Positions 1-4,934 of a stretch of DNA of 5,373 bases are shown piece after piece. The position numbers and the translations under genes were made by a program. Below the pieces are notes generated by a model. It had not been told where the DNA came from. It made no database searches and saw only the letters and a program-made list of their open reading frames with translations. Every line of letters starts with the position of its first letter. Within the stretch, counting starts at the first letter, position 1. The stretch comes from an archaeon (GTDB lineage: Archaea; Hydrothermarchaeota; Hydrothermarchaeia; Hydrothermarchaeales; JALUUU01), in assembly GCA_027021185.1 (NCBI GenBank), contig JALUUU010000253.1:1-5373 (forward strand). Reading direction: 5' to 3'.

Positions 1-16
1 GGTTCTAGCGGGTGAG

Positions 17-25
17 GTTTTTAAG
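17..25 (+). promoter_or_regulatory. Putative TATA box of the DUF3800 gene
   Basis: The AT-rich stretch GTTTTTAAG is about 25 bp upstream of the ATG at 47, after a purine/G-rich stretch that could act as a BRE. With usual archaeal spacing, transcription would start almost at the ATG, giving a leaderless mRNA. Consistent with this, no Shine-Dalgarno sequence is visible before the start. This is an inference from spacing only. Confidence 0.35.
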
Positions 26-46
26 GCTTTAATCATAGTTTAGAGC

Positions 47-691
47 ATGGTTTATGTTTATTTCGATGAATCCGGAAATCTCGGGTTCAGCCGACGGTCA
101 ACAAGGAATTTCGTTATTGCCATGGTGGTTCCAGGGGCGCGCAGGAGAGTTGAGAACTGTGTTAAACATACGAAGATGAGGAAGCTGCCGAGAAAACATA
201 GGAAGGTCTCGGAGGTCAAGTTCAGCAAGGCAAATCACGAGGTAAGGGAATACCTGCTCAGATGCATCAGTAATAAGCCAGTGGATCTTTACTATTTGAA
301 CATTGAGAAATCCATGGTATACCCTGATCTACGCAGTAATAAAAGCAGATTATACAATTTTATCATCGCAACCCTCTTTAAATGGTTGATTGAAAGATAT
401 CCCCCCCAGCACTTCCACTTAATAGTTGATAAATCCCTGGCCAGGTTTCAGAGGGAGAACTTCGACTGGTATGTTGAAAACAGGGCAAGGCTCTGGGGTG
501 AGAGAAGGGTTGATATGACCATTACCCACGAAAACTCCTCCAACAGCTACGGCCTGCAGATCGCCGACTTCGTGGCCGGGGCGGTGTTCCATAAGTACGA
601 GCGAGACAACGAGGAGTACTACAACCTCATCGAGGATAAGATATGCATAGGGGGAACCCTCTGGAAAGACGTTGTCTTCTATGAGAAATAA
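47..691 (+). CDS. DUF3800 domain protein
   Basis: This is a 214-aa soluble protein of the DUF3800 family, whose biochemical role is not established. The family is thought to have an RNase H-like fold. The N-terminal hallmark YFDESG (residues 5-10) is present, followed by a strand-rich segment (NFVIAMVV, 21-28), a central strand ending in IVDKS with D128, and the C-terminal hallmark GLQIADFVAGAV (169-180) with D174. D7, D128 and D174 are therefore candidate metal-binding residues, which keeps a nuclease-like activity possible; this is inference. The length suits the family and both ends appear intact. The ATG at 47 directly precedes the conserved first strand, so the start is well supported. 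No signal peptide or membrane segment is seen. It has no operon partner here: the next confident gene is 700 bp downstream. DUF3800 genes are often found in accessory regions, which fits the decayed surroundings. Confidence 0.85.
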   Translation: MVYVYFDESGNLGFSRRSTRNFVIAMVVPGARRRVENCVKHTKMRKLPRKHRKVSEVKFSKANHEVREYLLRCISNKPVDLYYLNIEKSMVYPDLRSNKSRLYNFIIATLFKWLIERYPPQHFHLIVDKSLARFQRENFDWYVENRARLWGERRVDMTITHENSSNSYGLQIADFVAGAVFHKYERDNEEYYNLIEDKICIGGTLWKDVVFYEK

Positions 692-700
692 CATTAATGT

Positions 701-825
701 GAAGTGGTGACTCCGTCCCTACTCGTCCCATCCGTTTGCAGCCCTGTTTATGCTCAGGGCGTTTACACGGCATCTTCCTTTCGGGAGGAGTCCCCAGTCA
801 GCGGCGGGATATTACTCACCACTTC
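701..825 (-). ncRNA. Candidate structured RNA or small palindromic element
   Basis: The element begins with GAAGTGGTGA (701-710) and ends with its exact reverse complement TCACCACTTC (816-825). Inside are TCCC/GGGA (716-719 with 806-809), CCGT/ACGG (732-735 with 767-770) enclosing GCCCTG/CAGGGC (741-746 with 755-760), and a small hairpin at 774-787. The result is a branched fold closed by a 10-bp stem. An alternative pairing is GACTCC (709-714) with GGAGTC (787-792). Minus strand is proposed because a CTTTATAAAG box at 849-858 would place a start near 828, just outside the stem. However, the 774-787 hairpin is fully paired (with one G-U) only in the plus-strand RNA, so strand is uncertain. 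Alternatives are a MITE-like repeat, the end of an IS200/605 element with its guide RNA, or an RNA ending in ACA (700-698 on the minus strand). No known RNA family was recognised. Confidence 0.4.
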
Positions 826-983
826 TAATAGATATAGTAAGAAATAACCTTTATAAAGATATCGTAGTCCTTATAAAGAATATTCTATCAATCATCCTTG
901 TTTTCTTCTGCCTACATATCTCATACCTAATGGCGTTTATGAACATATCCCTATCAGGGGATAAATACATCCCATGGTTCTAG
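826..983. other. AT-rich spacer without a credible gene
   Basis: Apart from the duplicated TATA-like boxes, this stretch is AT-rich. It contains a 6-bp hairpin TATCCC/GGGATA at 946-951 and 958-963. An open frame of 77 codons (750-983, plus strand) runs through it but is not believed. Its first third lies inside the inverted-repeat element, its remainder is a hydrophobic string typical of AT-rich non-coding DNA, and it lacks a Shine-Dalgarno sequence. Confidence 0.5.
848..880 (-). promoter_or_regulatory. Duplicated TATA-like boxes
   Basis: CCTTTATAAAGAT (848-860) and CCTTATAAAGAA (869-880) are near-identical and offset by 21 bp, about two helical turns. The core CTTTATAAAG (849-858) is a perfect palindrome, so it could direct transcription either way. 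Leftward, its usual start distance falls at about 828, the edge of the inverted-repeat element at 701-825. No coding gene lies leftward at that distance, so a non-coding product is the simplest reading. This rests on pattern and spacing only. Confidence 0.35.
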
Positions 984-991
984 TACCATGG
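972..991. repeat. 7+7 bp inverted repeat around CTAG
   Basis: CCATGGT (972-978) and ACCATGG (985-991) are perfect reverse complements separated by six bases containing CTAG. The arms are themselves built on the palindrome CCATGG. The repeat sits immediately before the remnant frame at 984-1254. It may be a protein-binding site, a leftover element end, or chance; nothing in the sequence decides between these. Confidence 0.4.
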
Positions 992-1254
992 CTTGCGCAA
1001 GGATTTTAAATCCCCCTGGGAGCAGCCTTATGATATGCCCCTGGTTGCGCTGCTGAAAGAGATTGCCAGGTTCCTTAAGGCCGTGGATAGAAAGCTGCCG
1101 AGGGAATTCAGAGGCCATATCAAAGCAATAATATGTTTAATCTTTGCTTTGGCCATGATCCAGGAGGTTAGGGGCAGAGGATGTAAAGCGCTTCGCTGCC
1201 AGGCAGGATAGTGGAGGCGTGATGGATGCGGCTTCATTATTTCCTAGGAAATAA
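984..1254 (+). pseudogene. Probable frameshifted gene remnant
   Basis: From 984 to about 1160 the third frame reads like real protein: MPLVALLKEIARFLKAVDRK, then LPREFRGHIKAIICLIFA. This is an amphipathic, lysine/arginine-rich helical segment followed by a hydrophobic helix. That frame then degrades (RGRGCKALRCQAG) and stops at 1209-1211. The next frame opens at 1159 and again looks coding (GAEDVKRFAARQDSGGVMDA), ending with TAA at 1252-1254, inside a palindrome. A single indel near 1160-1170 would join the two. No good start codon or Shine-Dalgarno is seen; TTG 993 and ATG 1032 are possible. The overall style recalls the N-terminal part of some archaeal transposases, but I do not recognise a family and no catalytic motif is present. 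It could also be two chance frames. Confidence 0.35.
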
Positions 1255-1297
1255 TCCTTAAATAAAAGGTGGCAAAGCAGCAAAATGCTGCTGAGCC
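1236..1297. repeat. Run of three adjacent inverted repeats
   Basis: Three inverted repeats follow one another almost without gaps. The first is a perfect 20-bp palindrome, ATTATTTCCT/AGGAAATAAT (1236-1255). The second is CCTT/AAGG around 6 bases (1256-1269). The third is a long hairpin: GGC/GCC (1271-1273 with 1295-1297) stacked, across a 2x2 internal loop, on AGCAGCA/TGCTGCT (1276-1282 with 1286-1292) with an AAA loop. Read on the minus strand, the last hairpin is followed by CCTTTTATTT, like a terminator, but no minus-strand gene lies upstream of it. Read on the plus strand there is no T-run. The cluster could be the end of a decayed element, a bidirectional terminator or a protein-binding array upstream of the acylphosphatase promoter. 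Confidence 0.5.
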
Positions 1298-1330
1298 GTT
1301 AAAACTTCGCCTAATCAAAGGCTTATACTT

Positions 1331-1365
1331 TTTATAACGATGGCAAATGCTTTTAGGACATAAAA
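1331..1365 (+). promoter_or_regulatory. Promoter region of the acylphosphatase gene
   Basis: Two TATA-like boxes precede the ATG at 1388. TTTATAAC (1331-1338) would give a start near 1360 and a leader of about 28 nt. ATAAAA (1360-1365) would give a start at about 1388, making a leaderless mRNA. The 12 bases before the ATG are almost all A and contain no Shine-Dalgarno, which favours a leaderless or weakly initiated message. Confidence 0.4.
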
Positions 1366-1387
1366 GACACAACAAAAAGATAAAAAA

Positions 1388-1853
1388 ATGAAACGCTACT
1401 CCATAGTGCTAAAGGGCAGAGTCCAAGATGTGGGGTTCAGAAGCAGGATAATAGGCACCGCCCAGATATACGGCATCAGAGGATACCCCCCAACCAAACG
1501 ACCTGGACGGCACCGTTAAGATGATCTGCGAGGGCCCAGAAGAACAACTGGACAAGTTTCTAAGGGACATCGACATCAGAGAGGAAACCCCCACGGGCAT
1601 AAGGGTTGAAGTGATGGAGAAAAAAGAAATCCTCATTGACTTTCCCCTCCCTCTGAGATTCGCCCCAACGGAGGTTGAGGAGCTGCGGGACATCTCCAGG
1701 AAGCTGGATAAGGGCGTGGAATCTCTTAAGAAGATTGAAGGGTCGGTATCCCTCAACACAGAGTTAACGGCTAAGAACACTGAAATCCTTCAAGATATTA
1801 ATAACTCCCTTCCTCAGAGAATCGCCCAAGCCCTTAAGGACGTATTAAAGTAA
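1388..1853 (+). pseudogene. Acylphosphatase with C-terminal coiled coil, frameshifted
   Basis: Acylphosphatases hydrolyse the carboxyl-phosphate bond of acyl phosphates. The first frame (1388-1517) carries the signature GRVQDVGFR (residues 10-18) with catalytic Arg18 and ends in GYPP. It then runs into RPGRHR and a TAA at 1517-1519. The expected continuation NDLDGTVKMICEGPEEQLD, with the catalytic Asn, is in another frame from 1497. CCAA is duplicated at 1490-1497. Removing one copy restores the frame and gives G-Y-P-P-N-D-L-D-G, exactly the family spacing between the conserved Gly and the Asn. Removing a single base would leave one residue too many. The repaired protein would be 153 aa. After the roughly 90-residue enzyme domain comes a charged, heptad-like helical tail (about residues 100-153), an extension seen in some archaeal homologues. 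The remainder stays open to 1853, so decay is recent, or the change is an assembly error or a switchable repeat. ATG 1521 could restart the tail, without a clear Shine-Dalgarno. Confidence 0.8.
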
Positions 1854-1856
1854 CTC

Positions 1857-2009
1857 TCAGTCTGCCTTCCGCAGCACCAGCTCAGAGCGGTCTATCACCC
1901 ACTTTATCCTATCGCCTTTACCGATCCCAACGGCCTGAGCCAGCACCCTCGGTATGGTTATCCTGAGCTGCCCTTTCGTCTCATAGACTTTATAGGTTTT
2001 CTCTCCCAT
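1857..2009 (-). CDS. AbrB/SpoVT-type swapped-hairpin regulator
   Basis: This is a 50-aa protein consisting of a single AbrB/SpoVT (MazE-like) DNA-binding domain. The hallmark is the central GQLRITIPRVLAQAVGIGKG (residues 13-32), followed by DRIKWVID and a final ELVLRK strand, matching the usual pattern of a GQxTIP turn, short helix, GxxxGD and two strands. Such domains dimerise and bind AT-rich palindromic DNA, either as transcription regulators or as antitoxins of VapC-type toxins. No PIN-domain or other toxin gene follows on the minus strand, so this copy looks solitary. It ends 3 bp from the acylphosphatase stop, tail to tail. The ATG at 2009 begins at the normal distance before the conserved motif. 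No Shine-Dalgarno is obvious. A TATA box and an inverted repeat upstream suggest its own, possibly self-regulated, promoter. The frame is clean throughout. Confidence 0.85.
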   Translation of the reverse strand: MGEKTYKVYETKGQLRITIPRVLAQAVGIGKGDRIKWVIDRSELVLRKAD

Positions 2010-2012
2010 GTT

Positions 2013-2040
2013 TTTAATAGTAAGGTTTTTAGCTATTAAA
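2013..2040. promoter_or_regulatory. Inverted repeat, candidate AbrB operator
   Basis: TTTAATAG (2013-2020) and CTATTAAA (2033-2040) are perfect reverse complements separated by 12 bp. Arm centres are 20 bp apart, about two helical turns. The repeat lies between the TATA box and the ATG of the AbrB-type gene, over the expected transcription start, where a bound protein would block initiation. AbrB-family proteins are known to bind AT-rich palindromes, so autoregulation is a reasonable inference. A further 8-bp pair, AATAGTAA (2016-2023) and TTACTATT (2072-2079), overlaps one arm and encloses the TATA box. Confidence 0.45.
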
Positions 2041-2047
2041 GGTTAAC

Positions 2048-2055
2048 TATAAATA
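2048..2055 (-). promoter_or_regulatory. TATA box of the AbrB-type gene
   Basis: On the minus strand this reads TATTTATA, a good archaeal box A, about 40 bp upstream of the ATG at 2009. Usual spacing puts the transcription start near 2026, with a leader of about 15 nt. Confidence 0.5.
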
Positions 2056-2074
2056 CAATAAAAGCACCAAATTA

Positions 2075-2245
2075 CTATTGGTTTTTGAAGTAGGTTGAGG
2101 GAATCCGGCCCCTGGCTTTAAACACCGGGTCTAAGCCCTGCTTCTCAAGCATTTTTGTATACTAATTTTTCCTGTGAACCCTTCCTAGAAACTCAAAACT
2201 CAGAGCATCGTTTCCCGTAGACAATAGTGGGGGAGGGGGACCCAT
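2075..2245 (-). pseudogene. Possible amber-interrupted small gene remnant
   Basis: From ATG 2245 the minus strand is open for 27 codons, meets TAG at 2164-2162, and continues in the same frame for 28 more residues to a second TAG at 2077-2075. Both halves look like protein: DALSFEFLGRVHRKN before the amber, and YTKMLEKQGLDPVFKARGRI then PSTYFKN after it. This suggests one decayed sequence interrupted by a nonsense codon rather than chance. I do not recognise a family. The downstream half alone could start at ATG 2152 and give a 25-aa peptide. The upstream PPPP stretch and the overlap with the CCCATGGG repeat argue that any original gene was already truncated at that end. TAG ends other genes in this window (2335-2333, 5343-5345), so it is probably a true stop. 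Confidence 0.25.
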
Positions 2246-2280
2246 GGGCCATGCTAAAAATAGCTGGTTTTGCCCATGGG
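2241..2280. repeat. Nested hairpin with repeated CCCATGGG
   Basis: CCCATGGGC (2241-2249) and GCCCATGGG (2272-2280) form a perfect 9-bp stem. The enclosed bases contain a smaller hairpin, GCTA-AAAA-TAGC (2253-2264). Each arm contains the self-palindrome CCCATGGG, and their centres are 32 bp apart, close to three helical turns. The same sequence could therefore serve as two protein sites in DNA or as a nested hairpin in RNA. It lies 50 to 90 bp beyond the stop of the stress-protein gene, so it may help end or protect that transcript. Confidence 0.45.
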
Positions 2281-2332
2281 CTTGGCAGGATATAGAATGC
2301 CTCGATTATTAAAACTTTTCGCTGTCTGCCGC

Positions 2333-3217
2333 CTATGACGCCTCTTGCTTCTCCTTCCACTCCCTGTAGAGGCTGCAGTTCCGGACTATCAAGACATTGG
2401 TCTCGGCCTTCTCCTTCACCGCCAGGGAGACGTGGCCCATCTTAACTCTCTGGAGCTTGCTCAGCCCCCTGCTGCCCACAACGATGAGGTCATAGCCGGG
2501 GGCCTCCTTCAGTATGGCCTCTCTAACGCTCTTAACCCCCTTGCCGGCTATGCAGAGGGGCTCCGCTTCTATGCCGAAGACGTCCTTCAGCATCCTCTTG
2601 CCCACCAGGTCGCACCTCTCAGCCTCCTCGGGCTCGATGTACTCGGGAGCCACTGAAAGGAGGGTAACCTCCGCTCCGAGGGCCTTCGCGAGGCTGCCTG
2701 CTAAGAACTCAGCCTCTTCCGCAGACTCAGAGCCGTCGGTGCACACGAGAATCCTATCTAGGGACACGTCTTTCTTCACCACGAGGACAGGGACGTTGGC
2801 GTACTCCGCCACCTCATAGGAAACGCTGCCGTAGAGAAACCTCTCAATGCCGGACATCCCTGCTGAGCCCACAACAACAAGGTCGTAGCCTTTCTCGCTC
2901 TCCTCAAGGATGACGTCGGACGTCTTACCCGCCACCATCTTCTTCTTCGCCTTCAGGCCGTATTCCTCGGTGATCTCGTCGACTCTCTTATAGATCTTCT
3001 CCTTGAGGAAGGGCAGGCCGTGGAGAAGGTCTGCAAGGGTTTTCCCCCCTTCCACGATGGTGTAATGGAAGCTGGTCCTAAACCTCTCGGGCAGTTTCTC
3101 CACAACGTAGATAACAGTGAGCGCACCTCCAGTGGCCCTGGCTATCTGGGAGGCGATCTTTAAGGCGGTATAGCCGTGCTCGCCTCCATACATACAAGTC
3201 AGGATCTTCATTATCAT
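2333..3217 (-). CDS. Tandem-domain universal stress protein (UspA family)
   Basis: This is a 294-aa cytoplasmic protein with two UspA domains (about residues 3-148 and 154-279). Domain 1 keeps the ATP-phosphate loop G-2x-G-9x-G-S (G117, G120, G130, S131), but its first-strand loop is CMYGGEH, with Tyr10 where family members have Asp. Domain 2 has the standard CTDGSE loop with D161, but its glycine loop ends G261-H262 instead of G-S/T. Each half thus keeps a different part of the nucleotide site. The family binds ATP or other adenine nucleotides and often regulates partner proteins under stress. The start overlaps the permease stop as ATGA, so the two are translationally coupled, and a role in controlling that permease is inferred. 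The GGGGG at 3222-3218 is 6 nt from the second ATG (3211), so translation may begin there, giving 292 aa. The last 15 residues are a charged tail. Confidence 0.93.
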   Translation of the reverse strand: MIMKILTCMYGGEHGYTALKIASQIARATGGALTVIYVVEKLPERFRTSFHYTIVEGGKTLADLLHGLPFLKEKIYKRVDEITEEYGLKAKKKMVAGKTSDVILEESEKGYDLVVVGSAGMSGIERFLYGSVSYEVAEYANVPVLVVKKDVSLDRILVCTDGSESAEEAEFLAGSLAKALGAEVTLLSVAPEYIEPEEAERCDLVGKRMLKDVFGIEAEPLCIAGKGVKSVREAILKEAPGYDLIVVGSRGLSKLQRVKMGHVSLAVKEKAETNVLIVRNCSLYREWKEKQEAS

Positions 3218-4836
3218 CCCCCATCTACGAAGGCCTCAGCGGTCTTCAGAAGCCCCTCGGGGAAGCCCACGACGCTGAAAACGATGGCAAAGGTAAGAAC
3301 CCACATTACGGCTAGGGATATGAGCCATATGGGCAGGCCGTACCTTACGAAGTCTGCTGGATGAAGGATTCTTTCCCCGGTGTCAGGATACCTACCAAGT
3401 CCGTAAATAATAACGTTGTTTGGAGTTCCTATAATCAAAAAGTGGGCGAAGCTGGTGGAAAAGGCCACGGCCAGGCCGCTGGCCCAGGGCTCCGCGGCGT
3501 TCCCGGATAAAAGCCCCATGTTCAATGCTATAGGCCCCAGAAGGGCCGTGGTGGCGCCGTCGCTCATGAAGTTGGTTATGGTGCCTGAGAGCAGGCTCAG
3601 GGGTATCCAGAGGGCCAGCCCCTGGTTCATACCGAAGGTTTCCAGGACGTCTATGAAGGTGTCGGCTATCCAGTAGGCAGCCCCGGTGTACTTCATAAAT
3701 GCCCCCAGCCCCATGGCTCCGAGGTAGACGAACCACGCGTCCCAGGCGATGCCCCTCAGCATCCTCTCCCAGTCAACAACCCTGAAGAGAGGGGGCAGCA
3801 ACAGGGCGAGCAGGGCTGGGCCGCCTATTCCCAGGCGGGTCTCCATTCCCACCGCCTCGGGGACTATCCACAGCACGAGGAGGAGGGCCATTATCCCTGC
3901 CATAACCTTCTCACCGTAGCTCATAGGCCCCTTACGCCTGAGCTCCTCCTTTATGGCCTCTATACCCGGGGTGAGGTCCCTGACCTTGGGGTTAAACATC
4001 CACATGACGTAGAAGGCCACGAAGAGCCCCAGCACGGGCACCATGGGGAAGCCGTACATCATCCACCGGGCGAAGCTCATGGGCACGCCGTAGTCGCTGA
4101 AGTACTCCATCATGATGGCGTTCCTGCCCCCGGCTACGGGGGAACCCGTGCCCCCGACATTCATGGCGTACGTCAAGGCTATCATGAGCATCTTGGCCAG
4201 CTCCCTGTCGTGGCCCTGGATGGTTCCCTTCTGCTGGGCAGCCTTTACCGAGCCGTAGTAAACCGCCGCCATGACTGGGGCCAGGAAGGCCGCCAGGGCA
4301 TGGGCGGAGATGAAGGAGCTGAGCATGGCCATGACTATGGTTAGGGTGAATATGGGCCTCCTGAAGCCGTAGGCCCTGCCCAGGATGAGGGCCGCTATCC
4401 TGGAGTGAAGCCCCACCTCCGCGACGGCGTAGCCCAGGGCCAGGACCCCGAGGATGAAGAATGCCGCATCAGAGAAAAAGTTCTTGGCTATGTCGCTGGG
4501 CCTGGGCCCGTCAAGGCCGAAGACGTAGCCAAAGAAGGGTATGGTGAGGGCTGCAGCACCTATGGGCATGGCGTCGGTGGCAAAGAACACGATAACCATT
4601 ATGGTGATGGCGATGACCAGCTTAGCCTTCCAGGCGGTCTCCCTGGGAGAGTCGGACAACCCCTTCTCAGCCATGGCCTTGTGGTAGCCTCTCTCCTCAG
4701 CGACCTCCACGAGGCTCATGGGAACTGGCACCACGAAGCCTATCAGGGCGAATAATCCGAAGCCAACCGCGAGCCAAAATGTCTTATGGGCAAGGATGCC
4801 CGAGCTCTCCAGAACACCGTCATGTTCTGTCGTCAT
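3214..4836 (-). CDS. DASS/SLC13-type anion permease
   Basis: This is a 540-aa inner-membrane protein with roughly 12 hydrophobic segments, of the divalent anion:sodium symporter superfamily (sulfate, di- or tricarboxylates or similar anions); the substrate cannot be told. Family landmarks are two inverted halves: FISAHALAAFLAPV (175-188) with GGTGSPVAGGRNAI (228-241), and TNFMSDGATTALLGPI (421-436) with IGTPNNVIIYG (469-479). Characterised sodium-driven members have Ser-Asn-Thr at the two hairpin tips; here these are S177-A-H and S425-D-G, and the first GTPPN motif is AGGRN. Ion coupling may therefore differ. Residues 43-70 form a long charged loop after the first membrane helix, and about 285-310 a second one. 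GGAGAT (4851-4846) is a Shine-Dalgarno 9 nt before the ATG at 4836. The gene is first in an operon with the UspA protein, which probably regulates it. Confidence 0.9.
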   Translation of the reverse strand: MTTEHDGVLESSGILAHKTFWLAVGFGLFALIGFVVPVPMSLVEVAEERGYHKAMAEKGLSDSPRETAWKAKLVIAITIMVIVFFATDAMPIGAAALTIPFFGYVFGLDGPRPSDIAKNFFSDAAFFILGVLALGYAVAEVGLHSRIAALILGRAYGFRRPIFTLTIVMAMLSSFISAHALAAFLAPVMAAVYYGSVKAAQQKGTIQGHDRELAKMLMIALTYAMNVGGTGSPVAGGRNAIMMEYFSDYGVPMSFARWMMYGFPMVPVLGLFVAFYVMWMFNPKVRDLTPGIEAIKEELRRKGPMSYGEKVMAGIMALLLVLWIVPEAVGMETRLGIGGPALLALLLPPLFRVVDWERMLRGIAWDAWFVYLGAMGLGAFMKYTGAAYWIADTFIDVLETFGMNQGLALWIPLSLLSGTITNFMSDGATTALLGPIALNMGLLSGNAAEPWASGLAVAFSTSFAHFLIIGTPNNVIIYGLGRYPDTGERILHPADFVRYGLPIWLISLAVMWVLTFAIVFSVVGFPEGLLKTAEAFVDGG

Positions 4837-4845
4837 AAGTTCAGC

Positions 4846-4899
4846 ATCTCCTCAGCATTTACCAAGTCCATGAAAAAAGAGTAACCCATATTATTAAAA
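4846..4899 (-). promoter_or_regulatory. Permease promoter and Shine-Dalgarno
   Basis: On the minus strand, TTTTAATAATAT (4899-4888) is a TATA-like box that would give a start near 4869 and a leader of about 33 nt. GGAGAT (4851-4846) lies 9 nt before the ATG. A five-codon frame (ATG at 4848, MLNL then stop) ends as ATGA on the permease start codon; it may be accidental. Confidence 0.4.
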
Positions 4900-4910
4900 T
4901 CTACCTATTA

Positions 4911-4931
4911 CGGGGACAAACAAAGACCCCG
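4911..4931. repeat. CGGGG/CCCCG inverted repeat between divergent promoters
   Basis: CGGGG (4911-4915) and CCCCG (4927-4931) are separated by 11 bases. This GC-rich pair stands out in AT-rich DNA. It lies between the leftward box of the permease operon and the rightward box of the MazG-like gene, upstream of both, where an activator or shared regulator could bind. Confidence 0.35.
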
Positions 4932-4934
4932 CGG

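Noticed and set aside
750..983. 77-codon plus-strand open frame
   Set aside because: It begins inside the 701-825 inverted-repeat element, has no Shine-Dalgarno, and its second half is a hydrophobic string from AT-rich DNA with promoter-like repeats. No motif is recognisable.
1409..1780. Long minus-strand frame opposite the acylphosphatase gene
   Set aside because: Ser/Arg-rich shadow of the real plus-strand coding sequence, with no family features.
2101..2150. GC-rich stretch with CCTGG/CCGGG that could suggest a tRNA or hairpin
   Set aside because: The arms do not pair cleanly, and there is no T-loop, anticodon arm or acceptor stem of tRNA type.
2075..2245. Pyrrolysine-type readthrough at the amber codon
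   Set aside because: TAG terminates the Usp and MazG-like genes in the same window and there is no recognisable methyltransferase, so a simple nonsense remnant is more likely.
2345..2819. Plus-strand open frames opposite the Usp gene
   Set aside because: Leucine- and serine-rich antisense shadows of a well-supported tandem UspA protein.
3392..3736. Minus-strand frame within the permease gene, and plus-strand frames at 3416-3676 and 4405-4755
   Set aside because: All lie within the clearly coding permease and have the biased composition of shadow frames.
4911..4931. CGGGG/CCCCG repeat considered as a terminator
   Set aside because: It is not downstream of any gene on either strand and has no T-run, so an upstream regulatory site is the better reading.
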